Assembly (NCBI RefSeq): GCF_000495835.1
Contig: NZ_AWGC01000012.1
Span: 124,001 to 188,000, forward strand
DNA length: 64,000 bases
Direction of reading: 5' to 3'
From: Asticcacaulis sp. AC402
GTDB lineage: Bacteria; Pseudomonadota; Alphaproteobacteria; Caulobacterales; Caulobacteraceae
Shown: one piece after another, positions 15,978 through 24,919 of the stretch
How positions within the stretch are numbered: the stretch's first letter is position 1
Layout of the letters: every line of letters begins with the position of its first letter
The notes under the pieces: model-generated
The model's database searches: none
Seen by the model: the letters and a program-made list of their open reading frames with translations, nothing else
What the model was told of the DNA's origin: nothing
Translations under genes and position numbers: made by a program

Positions 15978-18900
15978 TCACGGCTTGCGACGCAGGTCCA
16001 GGGTATGAGGATAATCCGGATTGGGCTCGGCCTGAGGGATTTTCACCCTGCCGGGCGTATGAGTCGGCGCCTCGAACCGTGAAAGGCGGCGGCCTTCCGC
16101 CTCGTTGTCATTGAGCGGCAGGACATCGTAATTGCGCCCGCCCGGATGCATGACGTGATAGCGGCAGCCGCCCAGCGACCGTTCGAGCCGCGTATCCAGC
16201 ACGTCGAAAACCAGGGGCGTGTCGACCGGCAGGTTGGGATGCAGGCTGGACCACGGCGCCCACGCCTTGTAGCGTACGCCAGCCACCTGGACATCGCTGT
16301 CGCGCGTACGACTCAACGGCAGACGACGGCCGTTACAGGTGACGACATGCTGCGAGCCGATGCCGCCGGTCAGCCGGACCTCCATGCGTTCAACCGAGGA
16401 GTCGACGCCGCGCGACGTGCCGCCGGCCGCCTGTTCCTCGCCCATCACCGGCCACGGTTCCAGGGCATTTTTCAGCTCCAGGGTGACACCGCCTATCTGG
16501 ACGGTTCCGACCGTCGGGAAACGGAAGTCAAAGAAGGGGATGAACCAGTCGCGGCCGAACTTGAAGCCGGCGGCGGCGAGATAGTCGAGCACCTCCATCA
16601 TATCCTCGTGGACATAGTGGCCCAGCATGTAGCGGTCGTGCAGTTGCGTGCCCCAGCGCACCAGTGGGGCGCGGTACGGCTTTTTCCAGAATGCGGCCAC
16701 CAGGGCGCGAATCAGCAGCGACTGGATCAGGTTCATCTGCGGGTGCGGCGACATCTCGAAGCCGCGCATTTCGAGCAGGCCCAGGCGCCCACGGTCGGAA
16801 TCGGGGCTGTACAGCTTGTCGATGCAGAACTCGGCGCGGTGGGTATTGCCGGTCAGGTCGACCAGCAGGTTGCGCAACAGCCGGTCGACCAGCCAGGGCG
16901 CGCTTTCCGCTTCGCCGTCGGGCAGGTTGCGCAGGGCGATTTCGAGTTCGTACAGGGCCTCATGGCGGGCTTCGTCGATGCGCGGCGCCTGGGACGTCGG
17001 TCCGATATAGAGGCCCGAGAACAGGTAGCTGAGCGCCGGATGGTGCTGCCAGAAGGTGATCATTGAACCCAGCACGTCCGGCCGGCGCAGGAACGGCGAG
17101 TCCTCGGGCTTGGAGGCGCCCATGACGATATGGTTGCCGCCGCCGGTGCCGATGCGCTTGCCGTCGATCATGAATTTGTCGGCGACGAGCCGTGCCTGGC
17201 GCGCCTCGCCGTAAACGGTTTCGATGATGAATTTCAGCTCGTCCCAGTTTCGCGCCGGCTGGATATTGACCTCGATGACGCCCGGGTCGGGGGTGACCGA
17301 CATACTTTCAATGCGGTGATCGCGCGGCGGCCCGTAGCCTTCGATCACGACCGGTAGGTTCTGCTTTGCCGCCACGGCTTCGATAGCGTGGATCAGGTCG
17401 AAATAGTGCTCGGCATAGGTCAGGGGCGGCAGGAACAGGAACAACTGGCCATCGCGGATTTCCGCACAGAGGGCGGATCGGACCAGTCCGTTCGGACCAC
17501 TTTCCTCCCCATGACGATGGGGAGGTGTCGGCGAAGCCGACGAAGCGGTCTGGTTCAGCCTGGCGCTGTAGGTCTTCATGGCTTCGGCTGCGTCGGGAAG
17601 CGGATCGACCGCAGCAAAAGGCGAGCGCGGCGGGACGTAGTGCACCTCTGCCAGGTCGGCGTCGACCACCGGCAGAGCGCCCAGGGGCAGGCGCAGGCCC
17701 ACCGGCGAATCGCCCGGAATCAGCATCATCCGGCCGGCCTTAAACGCCCAGGCATTGGACAGCCAGCCATTGGTCTTCGCCGAGAAGGTCAGCGGCAGGA
17801 CGTAGCCGGTCGGCTTGCCGACATTCTCGTCCAGCTTGGCCTGCAGGCGTTTGCGTTCCGTGGCTTCGAACAGGTCGGCGGTCAGCAACTCGCCTTCCAG
17901 CGGGATGCGCTGTTCCTTCCAAAGCAGGTATGGCAGGTCCTCATAGGCGGGCACGACATGCGCCGCATCCACGCCCAGGACATCGGCCAGGGCCGACAGA
18001 AACGTGTTGGCGGCTTCGGGCTTAAGCTTGCCCCAAGAGTCAGAATTATGGCCCTCCGGATCGGCCAGCAGCTTTGCGTCCAGCCACACCGGCTTGCCGT
18101 CGGCGCGCCAGTACATGTTCATCGCCCAGCGCGGCAGGATTTCGCCCGGATACCACTTGCCCTGAGCATGCTGGGCCAGAGGAGCATTGGCAAACTTAGC
18201 CGCCAGGCGCTGGAACAGGTCATAGCCCAGCTTCTTCTTCTCGGGTGACAGAGCGGTAAAATGCCATTCATCGCCGGTGCGGTCGTCCAGACTTACGAAG
18301 GTCGGCTCGCCACCCATGGTCAGGCGGACATCCTGCTTGTCAAGCGCGGCATCGACCTTGTGGCCCAGGGCATCGATCGCCTGCCATTCGCTGTCGGCGA
18401 ACGGTTTGGTGACGCGGCGGCTTTCATAGACCCGCTCAACTGTCATCTCGTGGCTGAAGATCGATTGCGCCGCCTCATGGGCCCCGCTGATCGGAGCCGC
18501 CGAGGTCGGGTTAGGCGCGCAGCACAAGGGAATATGGCCCTCGCCGGTGAACATGCCGGAGGTTGGGTCCAGCCCGATCCAGCCGGCGCCGGGCAGGTAG
18601 ACTTCATACCAGGCGTGCAGGTCGGTGACGTCCCGGGACACGCCCGACGGCCCGTCGAGGGATTCGATATCTGCCTTGAGCTGAATCGAGTAGCCCGAGA
18701 CAAACCGCGTCGCTAAACCTTTGTGTCGCAGGATCTGGACCGCCAGCCAGGCCATGTCGCGGCACGACCCTTGCAGCTTGTTAAGCGTCTCAGCCGAGGT
18801 CTGGATGCCCGGTTCCATGCGCAGGGTATAGCCCAGATCGACATTGAGTTTCTGATTGAAGGCAACCAGAAAATCGACCGTTTTCCAGGCCTCGCCAGAC

Positions 18901-19316
18901 GGTGCCAGATCGGGAACCGAGCGGACATAGTCCATCAGGACGTCATCGTCTTCCTTGATTTCGAGATAGGGTGCCAGTTCTTCCTGCAGGTCGTCGGCAT
19001 AGCGCAAGGGAACTGTACTTGCGGAGTCTTCAAGGAAAAAATCGAACGGATTGAAGACCTTTATCTCCAGGACCAGGTCGACCTCGACGCGAAAGTAGTT
19101 GGTCTTTTCCGGAAAGATGATGCGCGCCAGCCAGTTGCCGAAGGGGTCTTGCTGCCAGTTTATGAAGTGGTTTTCCGGCGATACCTTAAGGGCATAGGAC
19201 TGGACATGAGCACGGGTGTGCGGCGCGGGACGCAGGCGTATCACCTGCGGGCCTAAGGAGATCGGACGGTCGTAACGGTAATCGCTGACGTGATGCTGCG
19301 CCGCCAATATGCTCAT
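15978..19316 (-). CDS. Transglutaminase-like protease fused to DUF2126
   Basis: A 1112-residue cytoplasmic protein. Residues 1-85 are the bacterial transglutaminase N-terminal beta domain (HHVSDYRYDRPISLGPQVIR); a transglutaminase core follows with Cys in LQGSCRDMAWLAV, His in DLHAWYEVYLP and Asp in WIGLDPTSG. From about residue 275 to the end is DUF2126, with conserved MGGEPTFVSLDD, GTGGGNHIVMG and MRGFEMSPHPQMNL. This fusion is a regular partner of circularly permuted ATP-grasp/alpha-E gene sets, which lie divergently next door, and is predicted to cleave or form amide bonds in a peptide product (inference from gene context). A palindromic repeat seems to be inserted in frame near 17480-17556. 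Confidence 0.9.
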   Translation of the reverse strand: MSILAAQHHVSDYRYDRPISLGPQVIRLRPAPHTRAHVQSYALKVSPENHFINWQQDPFGNWLARIIFPEKTNYFRVEVDLVLEIKVFNPFDFFLEDSASTVPLRYADDLQEELAPYLEIKEDDDVLMDYVRSVPDLAPSGEAWKTVDFLVAFNQKLNVDLGYTLRMEPGIQTSAETLNKLQGSCRDMAWLAVQILRHKGLATRFVSGYSIQLKADIESLDGPSGVSRDVTDLHAWYEVYLPGAGWIGLDPTSGMFTGEGHIPLCCAPNPTSAAPISGAHEAAQSIFSHEMTVERVYESRRVTKPFADSEWQAIDALGHKVDAALDKQDVRLTMGGEPTFVSLDDRTGDEWHFTALSPEKKKLGYDLFQRLAAKFANAPLAQHAQGKWYPGEILPRWAMNMYWRADGKPVWLDAKLLADPEGHNSDSWGKLKPEAANTFLSALADVLGVDAAHVVPAYEDLPYLLWKEQRIPLEGELLTADLFEATERKRLQAKLDENVGKPTGYVLPLTFSAKTNGWLSNAWAFKAGRMMLIPGDSPVGLRLPLGALPVVDADLAEVHYVPPRSPFAAVDPLPDAAEAMKTYSARLNQTASSASPTPPHRHGEESGPNGLVRSALCAEIRDGQLFLFLPPLTYAEHYFDLIHAIEAVAAKQNLPVVIEGYGPPRDHRIESMSVTPDPGVIEVNIQPARNWDELKFIIETVYGEARQARLVADKFMIDGKRIGTGGGNHIVMGASKPEDSPFLRRPDVLGSMITFWQHHPALSYLFSGLYIGPTSQAPRIDEARHEALYELEIALRNLPDGEAESAPWLVDRLLRNLLVDLTGNTHRAEFCIDKLYSPDSDRGRLGLLEMRGFEMSPHPQMNLIQSLLIRALVAAFWKKPYRAPLVRWGTQLHDRYMLGHYVHEDMMEVLDYLAAAGFKFGRDWFIPFFDFRFPTVGTVQIGGVTLELKNALEPWPVMGEEQAAGGTSRGVDSSVERMEVRLTGGIGSQHVVTCNGRRLPLSRTRDSDVQVAGVRYKAWAPWSSLHPNLPVDTPLVFDVLDTRLERSLGGCRYHVMHPGGRNYDVLPLNDNEAEGRRLSRFEAPTHTPGRVKIPQAEPNPDYPHTLDLRRKP
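17480..17556. repeat. Palindromic repeat embedded in frame in the DUF2126 gene
   Basis: Three hairpins follow in series: GTCCG-tt-CGGAC, CCTCCCC/GGGGAGG with an 8-nt loop, and TCGGC-gaa-GCCGA. On the coding strand they give a low-complexity stretch (TASSASPTPPHRHGEESGPN) in a linker between conserved DUF2126 blocks. The frame is kept. Similar GGGGAGG/CCTCCCC modules occur in noncoding DNA at 57400-57445 and 58160-58205, which suggests a dispersed repeat family. Confidence 0.6.
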
Positions 19317-19460
19317 GCCGTGCCGAACCTTCTCGAAAACCGATGCGCCGCAACGAAGCGTTTACGGAATCGCAAAAAAAGTGTCATTTGACGCCAAACC
19401 CCACTAGACAACTGCTTTGTAACAAAGTCTAGTTGCATTGCAACAAAGAGGATAAGTTCC

Positions 19461-21377
19461 TTGAGTGCCATTTCGAGTGATATTTTAGCCTTCAGCTTCG
19501 ACGGTCTGAGTTCGCCGTCGATCGACCTCAAGTTCCGTAAGGGTCCCCAGAAAGGCGAACATACGCTCGGCTGGGGCCTCACCTGGTACCCTGGTGACAA
19601 CAAGGGTGCGGTCGTCGCCAAGGACCCGTCAGCGCGCGACACCGGCTCGCTGCGCGGTGCCATGCACGACTGGGACTCCTTCCGGTCAACCGTTTTTTTC
19701 TGCAAGGTCCGCGGCGCTGCCACTGGCTATACCCATCTCGAGACCCAGCCGTTCTCACGGGCGTTTGCCGGCCAGGACTGGGTGTTCATGCACAATGGCG
19801 ACCTCGACAAGACAGCGCTGAACAAGCTGCATTTCAACAAATCCATCTTTCTGGAACCCATGGGGCGCACCGACTCGGAAGCAGCCTTCTGTTTCCTGTT
19901 GGGCAAGGTCCAGGATTATGGCGCGCGGACGCTCGCCGAAGTCGACCATCAGGTGCTGTTGAGCTGGTTTCTGCAACTGGATGACCTCGGTTCGGCCGAC
20001 ATGGTCATTTCCGATGGCATCACGGTGGCGGCCTTTTACGGCTCCCAGTCGGAGACCCGGCTGTACTATTCGCGCCTCAAGCCTCCGCATTCTGAGGCCG
20101 GTTATCACAGCGATTCCGCCACCTTCACGCTGAACAATCCGCGCGACACCTTCCGTACCGCCCTGATCTTTAGTTCGACGCCCTTCGATCGCGGCGACTG
20201 GAAGCCGATGCAGAAGGGCCAACTGATCATCGCCCGCCGCGGCGCCATCTTGTGGACCAACAAGAAGGATGACGTACAGCCCGCCCACCCGCAGCAGGTC
20301 GTCCACGACAAGGATGGCCACCTGCAGGGCGTGGTCGTGTCCCCCAAGCCCACCCGCCATCCGCCCAGCCGCGCCTTTACCTCCCAGCAGGCTCAGGCCC
20401 AACAGCTTAGCATCGTCCAGTCGCTGCAGCAGATGAAGGCCGTGAGCCACAACATTCTCAATCCGCGCGCCATCACCCATGCGCCCGATGGATCGCCCTT
20501 GACCTATCGGCTGTACGATGTCGTTCACTCGACCGAATACGGCTACGAAAACGAAGTTGAGCACTCGACCCACAGCTTCCGGCTGATGCCGGCCGAGGAC
20601 CTGATCCAGGAGGTAATGAACTGCACCCTGTCGCTGTCATCGGAAGGTGAGGATGTCCGCTTCGAGGACGTCTTCGGCAACCAGACCATCCACTACAGCA
20701 TCATCAAGCCGTACAAGAAGCTGACCGTCTCTTGCCGGTCGCTGGTCAAGGTCTATGGGCAGGCGCCCGACGACTACTCGCTGGGTCAGCGCCAGGCCTT
20801 CATCCCCATGACCATGATGCCGTGGCAGCAGATCATGATGGAGCCCTATCTGCGGCCGCCGGAACTGCCCGAGACCCAGATCCGCGAGCTGATCGTCTAT
20901 GCCATGAGCTTCGCCGACCGCAACGGCAAGCACCTGATGGACACGTTGAACGACATCAATCAGACCATCTATCGCGATTTTCGTTATGTGCCAGGGGCGA
21001 CGTCCCTGCGTTCGACGGCGTTCGATGTCTACGCTTCACGCGAAGGCGTGTGCCAGGACTTCGCCAACCTGTTCATCTGTCTCGCGCGCCTGCTGGGCGT
21101 GCCGGCGCGTTACCGGGTAGGCTATATCTTCACCGGCGCCAATTACGAAAACAAGATCCAGTCGGATGCCTCCCACGCCTGGGCGGAGATTTACATACCT
21201 TATCTCGGCTGGCGCGGTTTCGATCCGACCAATGGCTGCCGCGTCACCCAGGACCATGTCCGTGTCGCCGCAGGCCGCAACTATGTCGACGCTACGCCGA
21301 CGTCCGGCACCATTTATCGCGGTGGCGGCAAGGAAGCGCTGCGGGTTCAGGTCACCATGAATGAGGTCTTTAACTAA
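19461..21377 (+). CDS. Class II amidotransferase-like domain fused to transglutaminase
   Basis: A 638-residue protein starting at a TTG with AAAGAGG nine bases upstream. Residues 1-260 match YafJ-type class II glutamine amidotransferases: SDILAFSFDGL, TLGWGLTWYPG, THLETQPFSR, WVFMHNGDL (HNG motif) and GRTDSEAAFCFLL. The MCELLG segment carrying catalytic Cys2 is missing, and no in-frame upstream codon supplies it. Residues about 340-638 form a transglutaminase: beta domain, then Cys in EGVCQDFANLF, His in SHAWAEIYIP and Asp in RGFDPTNG, an intact triad. It is first in an operon with ATP-grasp and alpha-E genes. The amidotransferase part may only bind ligand. Confidence 0.88.
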   Translation: MSAISSDILAFSFDGLSSPSIDLKFRKGPQKGEHTLGWGLTWYPGDNKGAVVAKDPSARDTGSLRGAMHDWDSFRSTVFFCKVRGAATGYTHLETQPFSRAFAGQDWVFMHNGDLDKTALNKLHFNKSIFLEPMGRTDSEAAFCFLLGKVQDYGARTLAEVDHQVLLSWFLQLDDLGSADMVISDGITVAAFYGSQSETRLYYSRLKPPHSEAGYHSDSATFTLNNPRDTFRTALIFSSTPFDRGDWKPMQKGQLIIARRGAILWTNKKDDVQPAHPQQVVHDKDGHLQGVVVSPKPTRHPPSRAFTSQQAQAQQLSIVQSLQQMKAVSHNILNPRAITHAPDGSPLTYRLYDVVHSTEYGYENEVEHSTHSFRLMPAEDLIQEVMNCTLSLSSEGEDVRFEDVFGNQTIHYSIIKPYKKLTVSCRSLVKVYGQAPDDYSLGQRQAFIPMTMMPWQQIMMEPYLRPPELPETQIRELIVYAMSFADRNGKHLMDTLNDINQTIYRDFRYVPGATSLRSTAFDVYASREGVCQDFANLFICLARLLGVPARYRVGYIFTGANYENKIQSDASHAWAEIYIPYLGWRGFDPTNGCRVTQDHVRVAAGRNYVDATPTSGTIYRGGGKEALRVQVTMNEVFN

Positions 21378-21401
21378 CCGCTTCTCCCGAGGATACATCG
21401 C

Positions 21402-22865
21402 TTGACGCTTGAGACCTACCAGACCAACGGCTTCTACGACGAGTTGTTCGAGCGCGACGGCAAACCCCATGCCGCGGCCAAACCCCTGACCGACTGGATC
21501 GACACCCTGAGCCGGCCCGAGATTGGCCGGCGCCAGGCTGCCGCCGAAAGCGCGCTTTATCAATCCGGGAACACTTTCAACGTCTATGGCGACAAGAAGG
21601 GTGCGGAGAAGATCCTGCCGTTTGACATCATCCCGCGCATCGTCACGGCGCGCGAGTGGGATAAGCTGGAACGGGGCATCGCCCAGCGCATACTGGCGCT
21701 GAACCTGTTCATTCAGGACATCTACAACGACCAGAAAATCCTGAAGGACGGCATCATCCCGGCCGAGATGATTTTTTCGTCCAACTGCTATCTGAAACCG
21801 TGCGAAGGCCTGAAACCACCCAAGGGCGTGTGGACCCATATTTCCGGCACCGACTTCGTACGCGATGCCGATGGCGAGTTCTATGTGCTGGAGGACAATC
21901 TGCGCTGTCCGTCAGGTATTTCCTACGTTTTGGAAAACCGGGCGGTGTTGAAGCAGATCACCCCGCAGGCCTTCCATACCATGAAAGTCCGGCCGGTTTC
22001 CAACTATGGCGATCAGTTGTACCGAGCGCTGAAATACATCGCGCCGGACGGTCGCGGCGCGGACGCTATCGTTGTGGTGCTAACGCCCGGGATCTACAAT
22101 TCCGCCTACTTCGAACATGCCTACCTGGCCCAGCAAATGGGCGTGCCCCTGTGCCAGAACTCCGACCTGGTGGTCGAGGACGACAAGGTGTTCATGCGCA
22201 CCACCGGCGGCCTGGTCCGGGTCGACGTAATCTACCGCCGCATCGATGACGAGTTTATCGACCCCGAGGTCTTCCGCAAGGATTCGCTGCTCGGGGTGCC
22301 GGGGATCATGCGTGCCTATATGAAGGGTAATGTGTCACTGGCCAATGCGCCCGGCACCGGCATTGCCGACGACAAGGCCATCTATGCCTATGTTCCGAAA
22401 ATTGTGAAGTACTACCTGGGCGAGGAGGCCATAGCCCAGAATGTCCGCACCTATATTTGCGAGGACGATGCCGAGCGCAGCTATGTTCTGGCCAATCTCG
22501 ACAAGCTGGTGGTCAAGGCGGTCAATCTGTCGGGCGGCTACGGCATGCTGATCGGACCAAAATCGACCAAGGCCGAGCAGAAGGAATTTGCCGAGAAGAT
22601 CAAGGCCAAACCGCGCGAGTACATCGCCCAGCCAACCCTGGCGCTGTCGCGGGCGCCGACCCTGTGCGGCAGTTCCATCGAAGGCCGCCACGTCGATTTT
22701 CGGCCTTATTCGCTGTATTCAGACGGAATTTTTACCTTGCCGGGCGGGTTGACTCGGGTGGCTTTGAAAAAGGGATCTCTCGTGGTCAATTCGTCTCAGG
22801 GCGGTGGGTCGAAGGATACCTGGGTGCTGGGTGAAGATGACCATATCCTGGAGGGCGGGGCATGA
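21402..22865 (+). CDS. Circularly permuted type 2 ATP-grasp protein
   Basis: A 487-residue protein with TTG start, 24 bp after the preceding gene. Family blocks are present: YGDKKGAEKILPFDIIPRIV, FIQDIYNDQKIL, FYVLEDNLRCPSGISYVLENR, VRVDVIYRRIDDEFIDP, VKAVNLSGGYGMLIGP and the C-terminal REYIAQPTLALSRAPTL. These enzymes (DUF404/DUF407) are predicted ATP-dependent amide ligases acting on an unknown peptide or amino-acid substrate. The last 4 bp overlap the alpha-E gene, showing coupled translation. Confidence 0.93.
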   Translation: MTLETYQTNGFYDELFERDGKPHAAAKPLTDWIDTLSRPEIGRRQAAAESALYQSGNTFNVYGDKKGAEKILPFDIIPRIVTAREWDKLERGIAQRILALNLFIQDIYNDQKILKDGIIPAEMIFSSNCYLKPCEGLKPPKGVWTHISGTDFVRDADGEFYVLEDNLRCPSGISYVLENRAVLKQITPQAFHTMKVRPVSNYGDQLYRALKYIAPDGRGADAIVVVLTPGIYNSAYFEHAYLAQQMGVPLCQNSDLVVEDDKVFMRTTGGLVRVDVIYRRIDDEFIDPEVFRKDSLLGVPGIMRAYMKGNVSLANAPGTGIADDKAIYAYVPKIVKYYLGEEAIAQNVRTYICEDDAERSYVLANLDKLVVKAVNLSGGYGMLIGPKSTKAEQKEFAEKIKAKPREYIAQPTLALSRAPTLCGSSIEGRHVDFRPYSLYSDGIFTLPGGLTRVALKKGSLVVNSSQGGGSKDTWVLGEDDHILEGGA

Positions 22866-23800
22866 TGCTGAGCCGTGTCGCCAATTCCATCTACTGGATG
22901 GCCCGCTATATGGAGCGCGCCGACAATGTCGCCCGCTTCATCGACGTCAATACCCACCTGATGCTCGACATGACGCTCGACCGCCAGGCGACCCAGTGGT
23001 ACCCGCTGGTCGCCACCTCTGGCGACGACGAAACCTTCGGTAAGCGCTACCAGATCGCCGATGAAAAGAACGTTCTCAAGTTCCTGACCTTCGACCAGAA
23101 GAACCCCAACTCGATCCTGCAGTGTATTTTTCGGGCACGCGAAAACGCTCGCACCGTGCGCGAAGTGTTGCCCGTCGATGTTTGGGAAAAGATCAATGAA
23201 CTTTACCACCTGACCCAGGCCCATTCACGCAAACGGTCCGTCGCCGACCTGATGGACTACTACACCCAGGTCCGCCGCACCGGACACCTGATGACCGGGC
23301 TGATGTACAACACCATGTCGCGCAGCCAGGGCTGGCAGTTCGCCCACCTGGGCCAGATGCTGGAACGCGCCGACAAGACCGCGCGGCTCCTGGACGTTAA
23401 ATACTTCCTGCTGCTACCGGAACGCTCGCTGGTCGATACACCGGCCGACGCGGTCCAGTGGGGGGCAGTGCTGAAGTCGGTTCATGCGGTGGAAATGTAC
23501 CGGCAGCAGTTCCACACCATCAACTACAAGAACGTCACGCAGTTCCTGCTGTTCGAAAAAGCGTTCCCGCGCTCGGTTGCCTTTTGTCTGGACGAGGCGG
23601 CGCACACCATGTCCAACCTGTCACGGGGTTTCGAGCGGCCAAACAAGGCGATCATCGAGATGGCCATCCTGACTCAGACGATCGCCGCATCAGAAGCGAC
23701 CCAGATTATCGCGACCGGACTGCACGAGTTCATCGACGTATTGCAGTACAACATGAACCTGGTCGATGAGGCGATCTATGAGAGCTTCTTCAAGGATTAG
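22862..23800 (+). CDS. Alpha-E domain protein (DUF403)
   Basis: A 312-residue all-helical protein: MLSRVANSIYWMARYMERADNVARFIDV at the N-terminus, SILQCIFRARENARTVREVL in the middle and a second similar helix pair AFCLDEAAHTMSNLSRGF. It is the invariant partner of circularly permuted ATP-grasp enzymes. The biochemical role is unknown; comparative genomics predicts a peptide-synthesising complex. No signal peptide; cytoplasmic. Confidence 0.93.
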   Translation: MMLSRVANSIYWMARYMERADNVARFIDVNTHLMLDMTLDRQATQWYPLVATSGDDETFGKRYQIADEKNVLKFLTFDQKNPNSILQCIFRARENARTVREVLPVDVWEKINELYHLTQAHSRKRSVADLMDYYTQVRRTGHLMTGLMYNTMSRSQGWQFAHLGQMLERADKTARLLDVKYFLLLPERSLVDTPADAVQWGAVLKSVHAVEMYRQQFHTINYKNVTQFLLFEKAFPRSVAFCLDEAAHTMSNLSRGFERPNKAIIEMAILTQTIAASEATQIIATGLHEFIDVLQYNMNLVDEAIYESFFKD

Positions 23801-23822
23801 AGCAAATGGGCGGGGAAACCGG

Positions 23823-24224
23823 GTGCAAGACCATGTTTCAATCCGGCAAGCGTTGCGACACGGCTTCTGGCACGTTAATTTCCCGGTGATGTTGATCATA
23901 ATGGGAACATTGGGGTTGTTTGCCACGGTGCAATCTTTCGACATTGAAATTCGGGCGTTCGTGTCTGCGGCGATCTATGATCCTGCATATGTGATGCTGG
24001 CCTGCCTGGCGGCCCTCGGCATACCCTCAGGCTGGATATGGTGGTCACTTGCCGTACCGAAATGGAAACTTTGGGCGTACAGTCGAGTCGAGAATATTAA
24101 GCAACTCAAGCGAGAGGCCGTATCCGAGGGGCTGATCTGGCCGGACGGCCATATCCTGGAAAAGACTGAAATCTGTTCGAAAGCTATGCGCCGGGAAATT
24201 CTCCGGCTTGAAGGCCGTTTATGA
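23823..24224 (+). CDS. Small membrane protein of unknown function
   Basis: About 133 residues with two transmembrane segments (NFPVMLIIMGTLGLFATV and YVMLACLAALGIPSGWIWWS), then a basic cytoplasmic tail (KLWAYSRVENIKQLKREAVS). The GTG at 23823 is preferred because it has a GGGGAAACC stretch upstream and lies just after the alpha-E stop; an ATG at 23766 within the alpha-E gene would add 19 residues. It probably belongs to the same transcript. I do not recognise the family. Codon use is less GC-biased than upstream. Confidence 0.55.
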   Translation: MQDHVSIRQALRHGFWHVNFPVMLIIMGTLGLFATVQSFDIEIRAFVSAAIYDPAYVMLACLAALGIPSGWIWWSLAVPKWKLWAYSRVENIKQLKREAVSEGLIWPDGHILEKTEICSKAMRREILRLEGRL

Positions 24225-24524
24225 GATCCTTCGTCGGTTTGCGCAGCACATATTCAACTCGCTGAGTTCCGAGTATAGCCTGCAGCGTTGAGGTGGCCGC
24301 AAGCTAGATCGTTATGATTTTAGCTCGAAACATCTTCGCCTCCCCCGTAAATGGGACGGGCGGTTCCACCAAAACTCATCCCGCGCTCGTCCCGCGCTTC
24401 TTCGCGGTAAAGCGCGAAGTCACGCACAAACTGTGTTTCTGATCCGTTCGTACCTTACAAGCTTTGTAACTGGCACTGACTTGAAACTTTTGAATAGTTT
24501 GGAGGAAACAACGAGGACTCTTCC
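24225..24524. other. Intergenic region with a degenerate repeat remnant
   Basis: 300 bp without a supported gene. Around 24364-24390, TTCCACCAAAACTCATCCCG resembles one arm of the palindromic element found at 29.9-38.4 kb, and GCGCTTCTTCGCGGTAAAGCGC (24394-24415) can form a hairpin. The rest looks like the upstream region of the next gene. Confidence 0.4.
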
Positions 24525-24875
24525 ATGCGCACCCTCCTTTTCGCCCTGTCCGGTCTCCTGCTGCTGCCGACGGTCGCGACAGCCCAGAGCGCCGAATTCA
24601 CCTACAACAGCTATAAACGGGACATAAAGAAGCAGCTCGACTACGGCTGGGAAGAACTTCAGGCCGCTGACGCCAGTTCGACGCAGGAAGCGCGCTGCCG
24701 GCACGCCAGCTCGGCGGTCTATAGCTACAAACAGGCCGCCCAGATCAGCGAGACCATGACCCAGATCCTGTCCCACAGCGGCGGGGAATATCACGACGCC
24801 GCCGTGGCGATGCGGGATGCTGCGCGCGATGTCGCGCAGACGGTCGAGAACCTGTATAACCAGAAGTGCGGCTGA
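24525..24875 (+). CDS. Small exported helical protein of unknown function
   Basis: A 116-residue protein with a clear Sec signal peptide (MRTLLFALSGLLLLPTVATA, cleavage after AQ). The mature 95 residues are predicted helical with two Cys (EARCRHA and the penultimate residue), which could form a disulphide. No family recognised; high third-position GC shows that it is a real gene. It stands alone, convergent with the channel gene. Confidence 0.7.
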   Translation: MRTLLFALSGLLLLPTVATAQSAEFTYNSYKRDIKKQLDYGWEELQAADASSTQEARCRHASSAVYSYKQAAQISETMTQILSHSGGEYHDAAVAMRDAARDVAQTVENLYNQKCG

Positions 24876-24919
24876 TGGCTGGCAGGCGTCCGAAAGCGCT
24901 CTACTGACTCACCCGATCA

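Noticed and set aside
24364-24390. Another copy of the palindromic element
   Set aside because: Only about 20 bp resemble module A and the second arm does not pair; kept as a possible remnant, not as a copy.
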